Shown here one piece after another: positions 24,725-32,383 of a DNA stretch of 37,313 bases. Location of the stretch: the NCBI GenBank assembly GCA_036389795.1, contig DASVWD010000120.1:1-37313 (forward strand). The letters run 5' to 3'. The DNA is from Longimicrobium sp. (lineage in GTDB: Bacteria > Gemmatimonadota > Gemmatimonadetes > Longimicrobiales > Longimicrobiaceae). The notes under the pieces were generated by a model. The model had not been told where the DNA came from. It did not search any database and worked only from the letters and a program-made list of their open reading frames with translations. Made by a program: the position numbers and the translations under genes. How positions within the stretch are numbered: position 1 is the first letter of the stretch; every line of letters starts with the position of its first letter.

Positions 24725-24993
24725 GGGCGTGCGCGAAAGTGGCACCCCGCGTCCTCCCACGCAATCGCGGCGCCGTCCCGCCGCCGCTTCTGCCGCGGGC
24801 TGACCGGGCGGTGCCGCATCATCATACTCGTAATGAGAACGTTGCGCCAGGGCCGCGTCTGACCACGGCCGACCCGTCAGGCGTGCCACCGGTGGCGGAT
24901 GTGGAGCGGAGCCTTGTCGGGCAGACGAGAGAGAGCGATTCTGATGCAAACTGGACTTTCCGAACGCTTCGCCCGCTCACCGCCCGCCCCTCC

Positions 24994-26388
24994 ATGATGA
25001 CCATCGGCGAAGTCGAATCCCTCGTATCCGGCGGCGAGTCGGAGATCATCGAGTTCAAGCGGAGCACGGGGCAGCGCTCCGACGCGATGCGGACCGTCTG
25101 CGGGATGCTGAACAGCCGCGGGGGCTACGTCCTTTTCGGCGTGACGGACGAGGGCCGGATCGTGGGACAGGAAGTTTCCACGCGCACCCTGGAAGATCTG
25201 GTGCACGAGATCCGGCGGATCGACCCGCAGCCGGCGCTCACGCCCGAGCGCGTCCCGCTGGCGGGCGGCCGGGAGGTGATCGTCATCGCGGTCCCGGGGA
25301 GCACCAGCGGCCCCTTCGCCTACGACGGACGCCCGTACGTCCGCCACGGCCCGGTGACCGCCGCGATGCCGCAGGAGCGCTTCCGCCAGCTGGTGCTGGA
25401 GCGGCTGCACCCGATGCACCGCTGGGAGACGCAGCCGGCGCACGGTTTCGGGATCGACGACCTCGACCTGGGCGAGCTGACGGTCACCGTCGAGGAGGCG
25501 GTCCGCCGGACGCGGCTCGCCGACCCCGGAACGCGCGACCCGGCGCACCTGCTGCGGGGGCTGCGCTTGATGCAGGGCGGCCAGGTGCTCAACGCGGCGG
25601 TCGCGCTGTTCGGCCGGGCGGACCGATTCCTCCCGCACTACCCACAGTGCCTCCTCCGCCTGGCGCGCTTCCGTGGCAAGGACAAGACGGAGTTCATCGA
25701 CAACCGGCGGGAGACGGGAAATGCCTTCGACCTCCTGCTGCGCGCGCAGCGCTTCCTCCGCGACCACCTTCCCGTGGCCGGCCGGGTGGTGCCGGAGCTC
25801 TTTGAGCGGGTGGACGACCCGCTGTACCCGCCCGTGGCCCTGCGCGAGGCGCTCGCGAACGCGCTCTGCCACCGCGACTACGCGATGCCCGGCGGCTCCG
25901 TGGGCATCGCCCTGTACGACGACCGGCTGGAGATCACCAGCACCGGGCGGCTTCCCTTCGGCCTGACGCCGGAGGACCTCACGGTGGACCACACTTCGCT
26001 GCCGTGGAACCCGCTCATCGCCGGCATCTTCCACCTCCGCGGGATCATTGAGCAGTGGGGGCGCGGCACCCAGAAGATCCGCGCGCTGACCGAGGAGGCG
26101 GGGCTGGTCGCGCCCGAGTTCGAGGTGCGGGGCGGCGAGGTCGTGGTGCGCTTCCATCCCACCCGGTACGTGGCTCCCAGCCGGGTCAGCCGGCCGCTGA
26201 GCCCCCTCCAGCAGCGGATCTTGGAAGCTCTCTCCGAGATCGGGCCGGCGACTCTCGGCGAGGTCGACGCGCACCTCGGTGCCGGCACGCCCAAGCTGAC
26301 CGTGAAGGACAACCTGCACACGCTGCGGCAGCTGGAGCTGGTGAAGCTCACCGGCAGGGCGCGGACGGCGCGGTGGAGCCTGATCTGA
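24994..26388 (+). CDS. AlbA_2/Schlafen-type ATP-binding regulator
   Basis: A 464-residue cytoplasmic protein. The N-terminal AlbA_2 domain (about 5-125, Schlafen-type) is recognised by ESEIIEFKRSTG, VCGMLNSRGGYVLFGVTDEGRIVGQ and PYVRHGPVTAAM. A GHKL-type ATP-binding domain of the HATPase_c_4 kind follows at about 285-380: REALANALCHRDY, then DDRLEITSTGRLP and then GIIEQWGRGTQKI. The C-terminus (about 400-464) is a winged helix (QQRILEALSEIGPATLGEVDAHLG). Proteins of this build are often annotated as transcriptional regulators or divergent AAA-4 proteins; some sit in defence or mobile loci, but no such genes adjoin here. The ATG at 24994 is the likely start, with a second ATG one codon on. A 22-bp minisatellite follows 19 bp after the stop. 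Confidence 0.9.
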   Translation: MMTIGEVESLVSGGESEIIEFKRSTGQRSDAMRTVCGMLNSRGGYVLFGVTDEGRIVGQEVSTRTLEDLVHEIRRIDPQPALTPERVPLAGGREVIVIAVPGSTSGPFAYDGRPYVRHGPVTAAMPQERFRQLVLERLHPMHRWETQPAHGFGIDDLDLGELTVTVEEAVRRTRLADPGTRDPAHLLRGLRLMQGGQVLNAAVALFGRADRFLPHYPQCLLRLARFRGKDKTEFIDNRRETGNAFDLLLRAQRFLRDHLPVAGRVVPELFERVDDPLYPPVALREALANALCHRDYAMPGGSVGIALYDDRLEITSTGRLPFGLTPEDLTVDHTSLPWNPLIAGIFHLRGIIEQWGRGTQKIRALTEEAGLVAPEFEVRGGEVVVRFHPTRYVAPSRVSRPLSPLQQRILEALSEIGPATLGEVDAHLGAGTPKLTVKDNLHTLRQLELVKLTGRARTARWSLI

Positions 26389-26407
26389 AGTCCCCGATGC
26401 GGCGTCG

Positions 26408-26473
26408 CCTCCCAATCCCTCCCAATCGACCTCCCAATCCCTCCCAATCGCCCTCCCAATCCCTCCCGATCGA
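26408..26473. repeat. 22-bp tandem repeat, three units
   Basis: Three head-to-tail 22-mers (26408-26429, 26430-26451, 26452-26473). Each is built from two copies of a CTCCCAATC core, and only one to three positions differ between units. It lies between two plus-strand genes. Confidence 0.85.
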
Positions 26474-26646
26474 TGGTTCCAGTCTCACGTGCAGGCGGCA
26501 TCTCCGAGGCGAGCCTCGCCGGGGCGGCGGTTGCAGCGGGTGGCCGCGCTCCACAGTTTTCGGCCGCTCACCCGGCCGCGAGGGTTCCCGCGCCGCAGGG
26601 ACCGGGCGGCCGCTCACTCGGGCAACGACGGCAACGGAGGACTCAC

Positions 26647-27555
26647 GTGCAGCGCCAATCGCTCCTGCTCGCCACGGGCGCGGCATTCACGCTCGCCGCA
26701 TGTGCCTCGGCGCCGCCGCAGGACGCCGCGCGCGTCCCGGCCGCTTTCGTCTCGGACCGCATCGAGGTGGTCACCCGCGGGAGCGGGCCCGACGTGATCC
26801 TCGTCCCCGGCCTCGCCGCGTACCGCGACGTCTGGGCCGAAGCCGCCGGGGCGCTCGACGACCGCTACCGCCTCCACCTGGTGCAGGTGAAGGGGTTCGC
26901 CGGGGTCGCGCCCGGCGCGAACGCCGAGGGTCCGGTCGCCGCGCCGGTGGCGGAGGAGATCGCGCGCTACATCCGCGAGGCGGACCTGGACCGGCCGGCG
27001 GTGGTCGGGCACTCGATGGGCGGCTCGATCGGCATCATGCTCGCCGCGCGCCACCCGGAGAGCGTCGGCCGCCTGATGGTGGTCGACATGATGCCGTTCC
27101 TGGGCGCGATGTTCGGCCCCCCCGGGACCACGGCGGAGAGCGTGCGGCCGGTCGCGGCGCAGATGCGCGACTCCATGCTCGCGCGCCCCGCCGGATCCGA
27201 CGGGATGCTCGAGCGGATGGTCGCCGGCATGACCCGCAGGGACTCGATGCGGTCCGTCCTCGCGCGCTACGCGCGGGACAGCGACCGCCGCACGGTGGCC
27301 AACGCGTTCCACGAGCTGATCGTGACCGACCTGCGGCCCGAGCTCGCGCGCATCACCGTCCCGGTGGCGGTGCTGTACGTCGTTCCGCCGAACGTGCCGA
27401 TGTCGCCCGCGGAGTTCGATGCGGCGGTGCGCCAGTCCTACGCCAGCGCGGCGGCGACCGCGCGGTTCACGAGGATCCCCGACAGCAACCACTACATCCA
27501 GCTCGACCAGCCGGCGCTGCTCGTGACGGAGGTGGATGCTCTCATGCGGCAGTGA
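26647..27555 (+). CDS. Alpha/beta-hydrolase lipoprotein
   Basis: A 302-residue exported hydrolase. The GTG at 26647 follows GGAGG by six bases and opens a lipoprotein signal (SLLLATGAAFTLAAC). The oxyanion region is VILVPGLAAYRDVW. The nucleophile is Ser123 in VVGHSMGGSIGIML, and the His is His282 in PDSNHYIQLDQP. The acid may lie near 235-250. The fold and motifs match esterase/lactonase-type alpha/beta hydrolases (lid region about 150-220, Met-rich). Lipid attachment would hold it in the periplasm or outer membrane. A strong terminator hairpin follows directly. It has no obvious substrate and appears to be a single-gene unit. Confidence 0.9.
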   Translation: MQRQSLLLATGAAFTLAACASAPPQDAARVPAAFVSDRIEVVTRGSGPDVILVPGLAAYRDVWAEAAGALDDRYRLHLVQVKGFAGVAPGANAEGPVAAPVAEEIARYIREADLDRPAVVGHSMGGSIGIMLAARHPESVGRLMVVDMMPFLGAMFGPPGTTAESVRPVAAQMRDSMLARPAGSDGMLERMVAGMTRRDSMRSVLARYARDSDRRTVANAFHELIVTDLRPELARITVPVAVLYVVPPNVPMSPAEFDAAVRQSYASAAATARFTRIPDSNHYIQLDQPALLVTEVDALMRQ

Positions 27556-27561
27556 CGCGGT

Positions 27562-27621
27562 GCGCGCCGGAGGACGCGGAGGAGCTTCGTCCGCCGCTCC
27601 TCCGCGTCCTCGGCGGCGCGC
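27562..27621. terminator. Bidirectional terminator between convergent genes
   Basis: Arms of about 24-26 bp (27562-27585 and 27596-27621), nearly perfect, around a 10-nt loop. It sits 6 bp from each stop codon, between the hydrolase and the CMD-type gene. Confidence 0.8.
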
Positions 27622-27626
27622 CGGCC

Positions 27627-28154
27627 TCACTGCGCGGCCGCGCGCGGGACGTAGCTCCCCACCGGCGCCCGGAAGCTCACCGCCAGGCGGTTCCACCCGT
27701 TGATGGCGACCACGGCGACGGTGAGGTCCACGATCTCGGCCTCGCTGAAGTGGCGCCGCACCTCCTCGAACACCTCGTCGGGCACGCCCGTGCGGCCGAC
27801 CTCGGTGACCGCCTCGGTCCAGGCGAGCGCGGCCCGCTCGCGGGGCGTGAAGAACGGCCCCTCGCGCCAGACCGGGATTGCGTACAGCCGCTGCTCGCTC
27901 TCGCCGGCCGCGCGCGCGTCCTTGGTGTGCATGTCCACGCAGTAGGCGCAGCCGTTGAGGTACGACGCGCGCAGCTTGACCAGGTGGATCAGCGAGTGCT
28001 CCAGCCCGCACTGGCGCACGTAGGCCTCCATCGCGAACTGCGCCCGCGCCGCCTCCGGCGCCACGCGGGTGTAGTCGATCCGCGGTCCGTGCGCGGCGGC
28101 GGCTTCCCGGCCGTCGCTCGCGGTAGGGACGGCGGTCGTTGCGGCATCCTGCAT
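27627..28154 (-). CDS. AhpD/CMD-type peroxidase-like protein (ECF41 target)
   Basis: A 175-residue carboxymuconolactone-decarboxylase-family protein of the AhpD-like type. The redox motif is Cys69-Ala-Tyr-Cys72 with His76 (NGCAYCVDMHT), preceded by the helix EHSLIHLVKLRASYL. The C-terminal half includes FTPRERAALAWTEAVTEV and INGWNRLAVSFR. The expected function is thiol-dependent peroxide or redox chemistry in the cytoplasm. GAGAGGT seven bases before the ATG at 28154 fixes the start. It is divergent from an ECF41 sigma factor, the family's classic neighbour, and has its own TGTCACA-N15-CGTC promoter, so it is very likely the sigma factor's main target. Confidence 0.94.
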   Translation of the reverse strand: MQDAATTAVPTASDGREAAAAHGPRIDYTRVAPEAARAQFAMEAYVRQCGLEHSLIHLVKLRASYLNGCAYCVDMHTKDARAAGESEQRLYAIPVWREGPFFTPRERAALAWTEAVTEVGRTGVPDEVFEEVRRHFSEAEIVDLTVAVVAINGWNRLAVSFRAPVGSYVPRAAAQ

Positions 28155-28230
28155 TCTCGCACCTCTCGGTTCGTGGGTCGATGCAAGCGCGCCGGGCGCC
28201 ACCGTGCGCCGGCGTGCTCACGCTGATCAA

Positions 28231-28256
28231 GACGCGGAGGGCGCGCGCCTGTGACA
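28231..28256 (-). promoter_or_regulatory. ECF41-type promoter for the CMD gene
   Basis: On the minus strand, TGTCACA (28256-28250), 15 nt, CGTC (28234-28231). The spacing is identical to the plus-strand promoter at 28300. It lies 77 bp before the CMD start codon, giving a leader of roughly 65-70 nt. Confidence 0.8.
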
Positions 28257-28286
28257 GTCGCACTTCGCACCTCGCACTTCGCACCG
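28257..28286. repeat. GCACTTC array inside the divergent promoter region
   Basis: GCACTTCGCACCTCGCACTTCGCACC lies exactly between the two -35 elements, so it may have been inserted there or may set their spacing. Confidence 0.75.
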
Positions 28287-28299
28287 GCGGACGATAGGC

Positions 28300-28325
28300 T
28301 GTCACACCCGCGCCTCTCGCCCGTC
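28300..28325 (+). promoter_or_regulatory. ECF41-type promoter for the sigma-factor gene
   Basis: TGTCACA (28300-28306), 15 nt, CGTC (28322-28325). The sigma ATG at 28334 is only 8 nt past the -10 element, implying a leaderless or near-leaderless mRNA and autoregulation. Confidence 0.78.
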
Positions 28326-28333
28326 TACGTGGC

Positions 28334-29224
28334 ATGATCGCACCCGACCCGTCCGGCATCTCCGCGGAGGTGCTGTCCCACCGCCCGCGGCTGCTCGGCC
28401 TGGCGTACCGCATGCTGGGCGACGCGCAGGAGGCGGAGGACATCGTGCAGGAGGCCTACCTGCGCTGGCTGCGGATCGACCCCGCCACGGTCCAGTCGCC
28501 CGAGGCGTGGCTGGTGACCGTCGTCAGCCGCCTGGCGCTCGACCGCCTGCGCAGGAGCGCCACCGAGCGGGCGGCGTACGCCGGCCCGTGGCTCCCCGCG
28601 CCCGTCGCCACCCCCTCGCCCGACGCCGGCGCGGAGCGCGCCTCCGACCTCTCCATCGCGCTGCTGATGCTGCTGGAGCGGCTCGCGCCCGAGGAGCGGG
28701 CGGCGTTCCTGCTGCGCGACGTCTTCGACACCGGCTACGCCGAGATCGCCCACGCGCTGGGGCGCAGCGAGGCGGCGGTCCGCCAGATGGTGCACCGCGC
28801 GCGGGAGCGCGTGCGCGCCGGCCGCCCGCGCTTCGCCCCGCCGCCCGAGGCGCGGGAGCGGCTCCTCCACCGCTTCCTCCAGGCCCTCGCCGACGACGAC
28901 CGCGACGGGGTGCTCGCCCTGCTCGCGCCCGACGTGACCTTCACCACCGACGGCGGCGGCAAGGTGCCGGCGGCGCGCAACGTGGTGTCCGGCGCCGACC
29001 GCGTCTGCCGGTTCGTGCTGGGGCTGGAGCGCAAGTACGGCGGCCGGACCGGGCACCGCGTGGCCCCGGTCAACGGCCATCCGGCGCTGCTCACCTTCTG
29101 GGAAGGCCGCCTGCTCGCCGTCACCGAGCTGGCGATGGACGGCGAGCGCATCGTGGCCTTCTACCGCGTGATGAACCCCGACAAGCTGCGCCACGCCGCG
29201 GACTCCGCCCCGGAGATCGAATGA
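28334..29224 (+). CDS. ECF41-family (SigJ-like) RNA polymerase sigma factor
   Basis: A 296-residue ECF sigma factor of group ECF41. Region 2 (about 10-80) contains LLGLAYRMLGDAQEAEDIVQEAYLRWL. Region 4 (about 115-165) contains DTGYAEIAHALGRSEAAVRQMVHRARERV. A SnoaL-like C-terminal extension (about 180-290) replaces a separate anti-sigma factor. It has both family hallmarks, DGGGK near residue 217 and NPDKL near 281, which tune activity in this group. It is divergent from the CMD-type gene, and both genes have matching ECF41 promoters, so the pair forms an autoregulated unit. The signal that changes the extension's state is unknown. The start codon lies just after its own -10 element. Confidence 0.95.
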   Translation: MIAPDPSGISAEVLSHRPRLLGLAYRMLGDAQEAEDIVQEAYLRWLRIDPATVQSPEAWLVTVVSRLALDRLRRSATERAAYAGPWLPAPVATPSPDAGAERASDLSIALLMLLERLAPEERAAFLLRDVFDTGYAEIAHALGRSEAAVRQMVHRARERVRAGRPRFAPPPEARERLLHRFLQALADDDRDGVLALLAPDVTFTTDGGGKVPAARNVVSGADRVCRFVLGLERKYGGRTGHRVAPVNGHPALLTFWEGRLLAVTELAMDGERIVAFYRVMNPDKLRHAADSAPEIE

Positions 29225-29590
29225 CCGCCGGGCGCTGAGGACCGGGCCCCGAGGACGGCTGATCCCATCTTGCAGAGCCTCGTCCCGGAACAGGTCCTGA
29301 AAGGCCTCACACAGAGGAACAGAGGAACAGAGGACTTCTCCGTTCCTCTGTTCCTCTCTGTGGTCCAATCGGTTTCTGCTCTATCTGGACCCCCGTTCGG
29401 AAATCCCCCACACCTCCCGCGGCCTGTGGTGCTCCTCCCGGCGCGGGCGTCCGCCTCCGCCCGCCATCCGCTTCCGCCGCCCTCCCGACAGACGCTCCCC
29501 CGCGCGGGCCGTAGCTTCCGGGCCGAATCGGGAGTGAACCGAGCGCCGCGCTGGATGCGCGGCTTACGCCAGAACGGAGCGACACGAGCA
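29225..29590. other. Intergenic gap with hairpin repeat
   Basis: It holds the hairpin repeat 29304-29363; the rest shows no gene. No clear promoter was found for the multicopper oxidase; GGAG at about 29576 precedes its ATG. Confidence 0.5.
29304..29363. repeat. Long-arm hairpin repeat, copy 6
   Basis: CCTCACACAGAGGAACAGAG-type left arm with a tandem AGAGGAAC 8-mer, loop ACTTCTC, and a GTTCCTCTGTTCCTCTCTGTG-type right arm written on the same strand. It lies 79 bp after the sigma-factor stop. Confidence 0.75.
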
Positions 29591-30703
29591 ATGAGCGAGA
29601 GCACGAACCGCCAGGCCGCCGAGGCCGCCCGCAAGTCCCGGCGCGACTTCCTGCGCTTCTCCGCGCTGGGGCTCGCGGTGCCGGTGGTGGGGACCGCGCT
29701 GGCCGCGTGCAGGGAAGAGGCGGCGCAGGGTGCACAGGCGCCCGCCGCGACCGCCGTGGCCCACGACAGCGACGCCAGCGGCGGCACCACCGCGCCGCAC
29801 CCCAGGAGCCCGGCCGAGATCCGCGCCGCCGCCGACGAGATGGACCGCCACCACGAGGCGGGTGTCAAGTCGTTCCCGGCGAAGACCGAGGGGAAGGGGA
29901 ACCAGCCCTTCGCGCCCCGCATCGAGAACGGGGTGAAGGTGTTCGAGCTCACCGCCGAGGTGCTGCAGTGGGAGACCGAGCCCGGGAAGCGGGTGGAGGC
30001 GTGGGCGTATAACCGCCAGGTGCCGGGCCCGCAGATCCGCGTGAAGGAGGGCGACCGGGTGCGCGTGGTGCTGCACAACAGGCTCCCCGAGTCCACCGCC
30101 GTGCACTTCCACGGGTTGGAGCTGCCGAACGACCAGGACGGCGTGCCGTTCATCACCCAGCCGCCGGTGAAGCCGGGCGAGAGCTACACCTACGAGTTCA
30201 CGGTCCCCAACGCGGGCTCGCACATGTACCACTCGCACCACAACGCGGCCAAGCAGGTGGGGAACGGGCTGCTGGGCGCCTTCATCGTGGAGCCGAAGGC
30301 CCCGCGCCCGATTGAGCGGGTGGACGTGGACTACGTGATGATCCTGAACGACGGCGCCCACGGCTACACCCTGAACGGCAAGGGCTTCCCGGCCACCGAG
30401 CCGGTCGTGGCGAAGCAGGGTCAGAAGGTGCGCATCCGCTTCATGAACGAGGGGATGATGATCCACCCGATGCACCTGCACGGGATGCACATGACGGTGA
30501 TCGACAAGGACGGCTGGCCGCAGCCCGCGCCGTGGAAGTGCGACACGCTGAACGTGGCCCCCGGCGAGCGCTGGGACGTGATCGTCGACTGCAACAACCC
30601 CGGCACCTGGGCGTTTCACTGCCACATCCTCCCCCACGCCGAGGGGCCGATGGGGATGTTCGGGATGGTGACGGCGCTGGTGGTGGAGAAGGCGAGTGCG
30701 TGA
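29591..30703 (+). CDS. Tat-exported two-domain multicopper oxidase
   Basis: A 370-residue exported copper oxidase. A twin-arginine signal (KSRRDFLRFSALGLAVP) ends in a possible lipobox (TALAAC), so it may be both Tat-exported and lipid-anchored. Two cupredoxin domains carry all copper ligands. Domain 1 has His172/His174 (HFHG) and His214/His216 (HSH). Domain 2 has His292/295/297 (HPMHLHG), His343-Cys344-His345, His349 and Met354. That gives one type 1 site and one trinuclear cluster. The length suits two-domain laccase-like enzymes; substrates could be phenolics, metals or nitrite relatives, which cannot be settled here. It ends in ...KASA, where the last codons and TGA belong to a repeat array. 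Confidence 0.93.
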   Translation: MSESTNRQAAEAARKSRRDFLRFSALGLAVPVVGTALAACREEAAQGAQAPAATAVAHDSDASGGTTAPHPRSPAEIRAAADEMDRHHEAGVKSFPAKTEGKGNQPFAPRIENGVKVFELTAEVLQWETEPGKRVEAWAYNRQVPGPQIRVKEGDRVRVVLHNRLPESTAVHFHGLELPNDQDGVPFITQPPVKPGESYTYEFTVPNAGSHMYHSHHNAAKQVGNGLLGAFIVEPKAPRPIERVDVDYVMILNDGAHGYTLNGKGFPATEPVVAKQGQKVRIRFMNEGMMIHPMHLHGMHMTVIDKDGWPQPAPWKCDTLNVAPGERWDVIVDCNNPGTWAFHCHILPHAEGPMGMFGMVTALVVEKASA

Positions 30704-30753
30704 GTGCGGAAGTGCGTGAGTGCGGAAGTGCGAAAGTGCGAAAGTGCGAAAGT
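30697..30753. repeat. GAAGTGC array containing the multicopper-oxidase stop
   Basis: AGTGCGTGAGTGCGGAAGTGCG and on, ending in GAAAGTGCGAAAGTG. The first bases AGTGCGTGA are the final two sense codons plus the stop of the oxidase gene. Confidence 0.8.
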
Positions 30754-30923
30754 GAACCGTGGGATACGGGACAACCCCGCACCGACGCACTCACGCACCT
30801 CGAGCCCGACCGGGTCCGCGACAAAAGCGGCCTGGTCGCGTTTTCCCCACCGCTTGCACGATCTGCCCGATGGATGCGTGACACGGCCCGGCCATCCGGC
30901 ACTCGACGGGCACGAGGTGCCGT

Positions 30924-30960
30924 TCCGCACTTCGCACCCCGCACTTCGCACTTCGCACTG
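30924..30960. repeat. GCACTTC array, opposite sense
   Basis: GCACTTCGCACCCCGCACTTCGCACTTCGCAC, then GATATC. With 30697-30753 it forms an inverted pair about 170 bp apart that bounds the gap between two convergent genes. The enclosed stretch shows no gene. Confidence 0.75.
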
Positions 30961-30967
30961 ATATCAG

Positions 30968-32383
30968 TCACGTCGCGATGCGCAGGCGTGCGGCCGGGTC
31001 GCCGAAGAGCATGTAGTTCTGCGCGTCGCCGCGCATGAGCCAGGTGTCCAGGAAGCGCGCCTTCAGCCGCTCGTTCCACTGCAGCCTGCCGCGCTGCTGC
31101 TGGTCGTAGGTGTGCGTGATCTGCGCGTTGCACGTACTGTAGCGCATGTTCATGTCCTGCATGGCCAGGCCGGCCGGCTGGACGCCCAGCAGCTGCTGCA
31201 GGGCGCTCTTGAAGGGGGCGATGCGCTCGTGCCAGCGCTCGAGGAAGGGCGGCGGGGCTTCCGAGGCCGCGAAGCCGAGCAGGAAGGCGATGTCGACGTG
31301 GCCGATGAACGCGATCGGCCCCCTGGGGTGGGCCAGGAGCTTCCTGGGCAGCGCGGCGACGAAGTCGGCGTCGGTGTGCTGCTCCGGCACGCCCTTGATC
31401 CAGTGCGTGGAGTCGCTCAGCGCGGGGGTGCCGTACCCGTAGCAGGCGAACTGGAAGAAGACCGCTCCCTCCAGGAACGGCTGGTCGAGCGGCACGTCGT
31501 CCCCCGTGAAGAGCGCGTCGAGGCTGAGCTCGCCGGCGTGCTGGCAGCAGATCGCGCCGTTGAACCGCCTCTGCACCTCGGCGGGCGCGCCCGCGGCCCC
31601 CAGGCCGTGGCTGGCCGTGTAGACCAGGGCGGGCCTGCCGGCCTGCAGCGCGCTCAGCAGCCCGGCCTTGGTCGCCTCTTCGCCCACGACCACGCGGGTG
31701 GAGAACCGCAGCTCGTCCCGGACGTACTCGGCCAGGGGCTCCACCATCTGCCGCCGGCTGTAGTGGGTGGGGTCGGGAAAGCCCGCGTCGGGAGCGAAGA
31801 GGACCGCCTCTTCCCGCACGACCGGCTCGGCCGCCGTCTCCAGGCGGATCAGCTTCTCCACGTACTGCCGCAGGTCGTCCGGCGTGTCGAAGGCCACGCG
31901 GCCCACGTTCGCCACCGTGTCCAGGACGGACTGGAAGAGGAACGGCACCTGCTCCGGCCCGCCCACGATCAGCACGTACTGCGGCACCTTCGCGCCTTCC
32001 AGGCCCAGGGCGTAGTAGTTCTGGTGCAGCCACTCGAGCCACTGCTCGGGCGGCTCGCCCTGGTAGAGCAGCGGCGCGGCGGGGTCGGACATGCCGCGAT
32101 GCCGCGCCAGCGGCTCCAGGACGCGGGCGATCTCCCCGATCTGGGGATCCGCGGCGTTGGCCAGCCAGGTCCATCCGGCGGCCCGGGGGTCGCCCGGATC
32201 CAGGACGGCGCGCGCCCGCTCGCCCCGCAGCCTGGCGGCTTCCTGCGTGGCGCGGGTCAGGCCCTGCACGCGCTCCGCGTTCGCTTCCAGGGCGCTCACC
32301 AGGCCCTCGAACACCTCTTCGTCGTCCCTGGGAGGGAACAGCAGCCGGCCGTCGAGGTCGAGCCCCAGACCCATGACCTTCAT
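30968..32383 (-). CDS. Clan CD (gingipain/C25-like) caspase-fold protein
   Basis: A 471-residue protein with the hallmarks of a caspase-fold cysteine peptidase. The catalytic His is probably His259 in LVYTASHGLG and the Cys is Cys314 in FFQFACYGYG, each ending a hydrophobic strand, at the usual clan CD spacing. LAHPRGPIAFIGHVDIAFLLGF near 350 is a further conserved-looking block. The N-terminal 100 residues are helical and charged. There is no signal peptide, so it likely acts inside the cell. AAGGAG six bases before the ATG at 32383 sets the start. It lies 406 bp downstream of a CHAT-TPR gene on the same strand, separated by a MITE-like element. It may process a specific protein or act in abortive defence; both are inference. 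Confidence 0.78.
   Translation of the reverse strand: MKVMGLGLDLDGRLLFPPRDDEEVFEGLVSALEANAERVQGLTRATQEAARLRGERARAVLDPGDPRAAGWTWLANAADPQIGEIARVLEPLARHRGMSDPAAPLLYQGEPPEQWLEWLHQNYYALGLEGAKVPQYVLIVGGPEQVPFLFQSVLDTVANVGRVAFDTPDDLRQYVEKLIRLETAAEPVVREEAVLFAPDAGFPDPTHYSRRQMVEPLAEYVRDELRFSTRVVVGEEATKAGLLSALQAGRPALVYTASHGLGAAGAPAEVQRRFNGAICCQHAGELSLDALFTGDDVPLDQPFLEGAVFFQFACYGYGTPALSDSTHWIKGVPEQHTDADFVAALPRKLLAHPRGPIAFIGHVDIAFLLGFAASEAPPPFLERWHERIAPFKSALQQLLGVQPAGLAMQDMNMRYSTCNAQITHTYDQQQRGRLQWNERLKARFLDTWLMRGDAQNYMLFGDPAARLRIAT

Larger units (their letters stand above)
24670..24993. other. Divergent gap between nadE and the AlbA_2 gene
   Basis: It contains the nadE Shine-Dalgarno, a GCACTTC-type array (24694-24724) and, for the plus strand, a weak promoter candidate TTGTCG (24914-24919)-17 nt-GATTCT (24937-24942). 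No gene seen. Confidence 0.5.

Noticed and set aside
24670-24825. N-terminal extension of NAD synthetase to 24825
   Set aside because: It would translate a GCACTTC array; TTG 24669 with AGGAG places the catalytic Cys at 179, as expected for the family.
26408-26473. Possible CRISPR or iteron-type origin in the 22-bp repeats
   Set aside because: The repeats are directly adjacent without spacers, and no replication initiator gene or AT-rich region is nearby.
26614-28443. Long minus-strand frame opposite the hydrolase lipoprotein and the sigma gene
   Set aside because: His/Arg-rich shadow translation that runs through two terminator arms and both ECF41 promoters.
13301-30960. Integron-like gene cassettes, because repeats follow genes
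   Set aside because: Genes lie on both strands, the repeats lack attC-type structure and no integrase is present.
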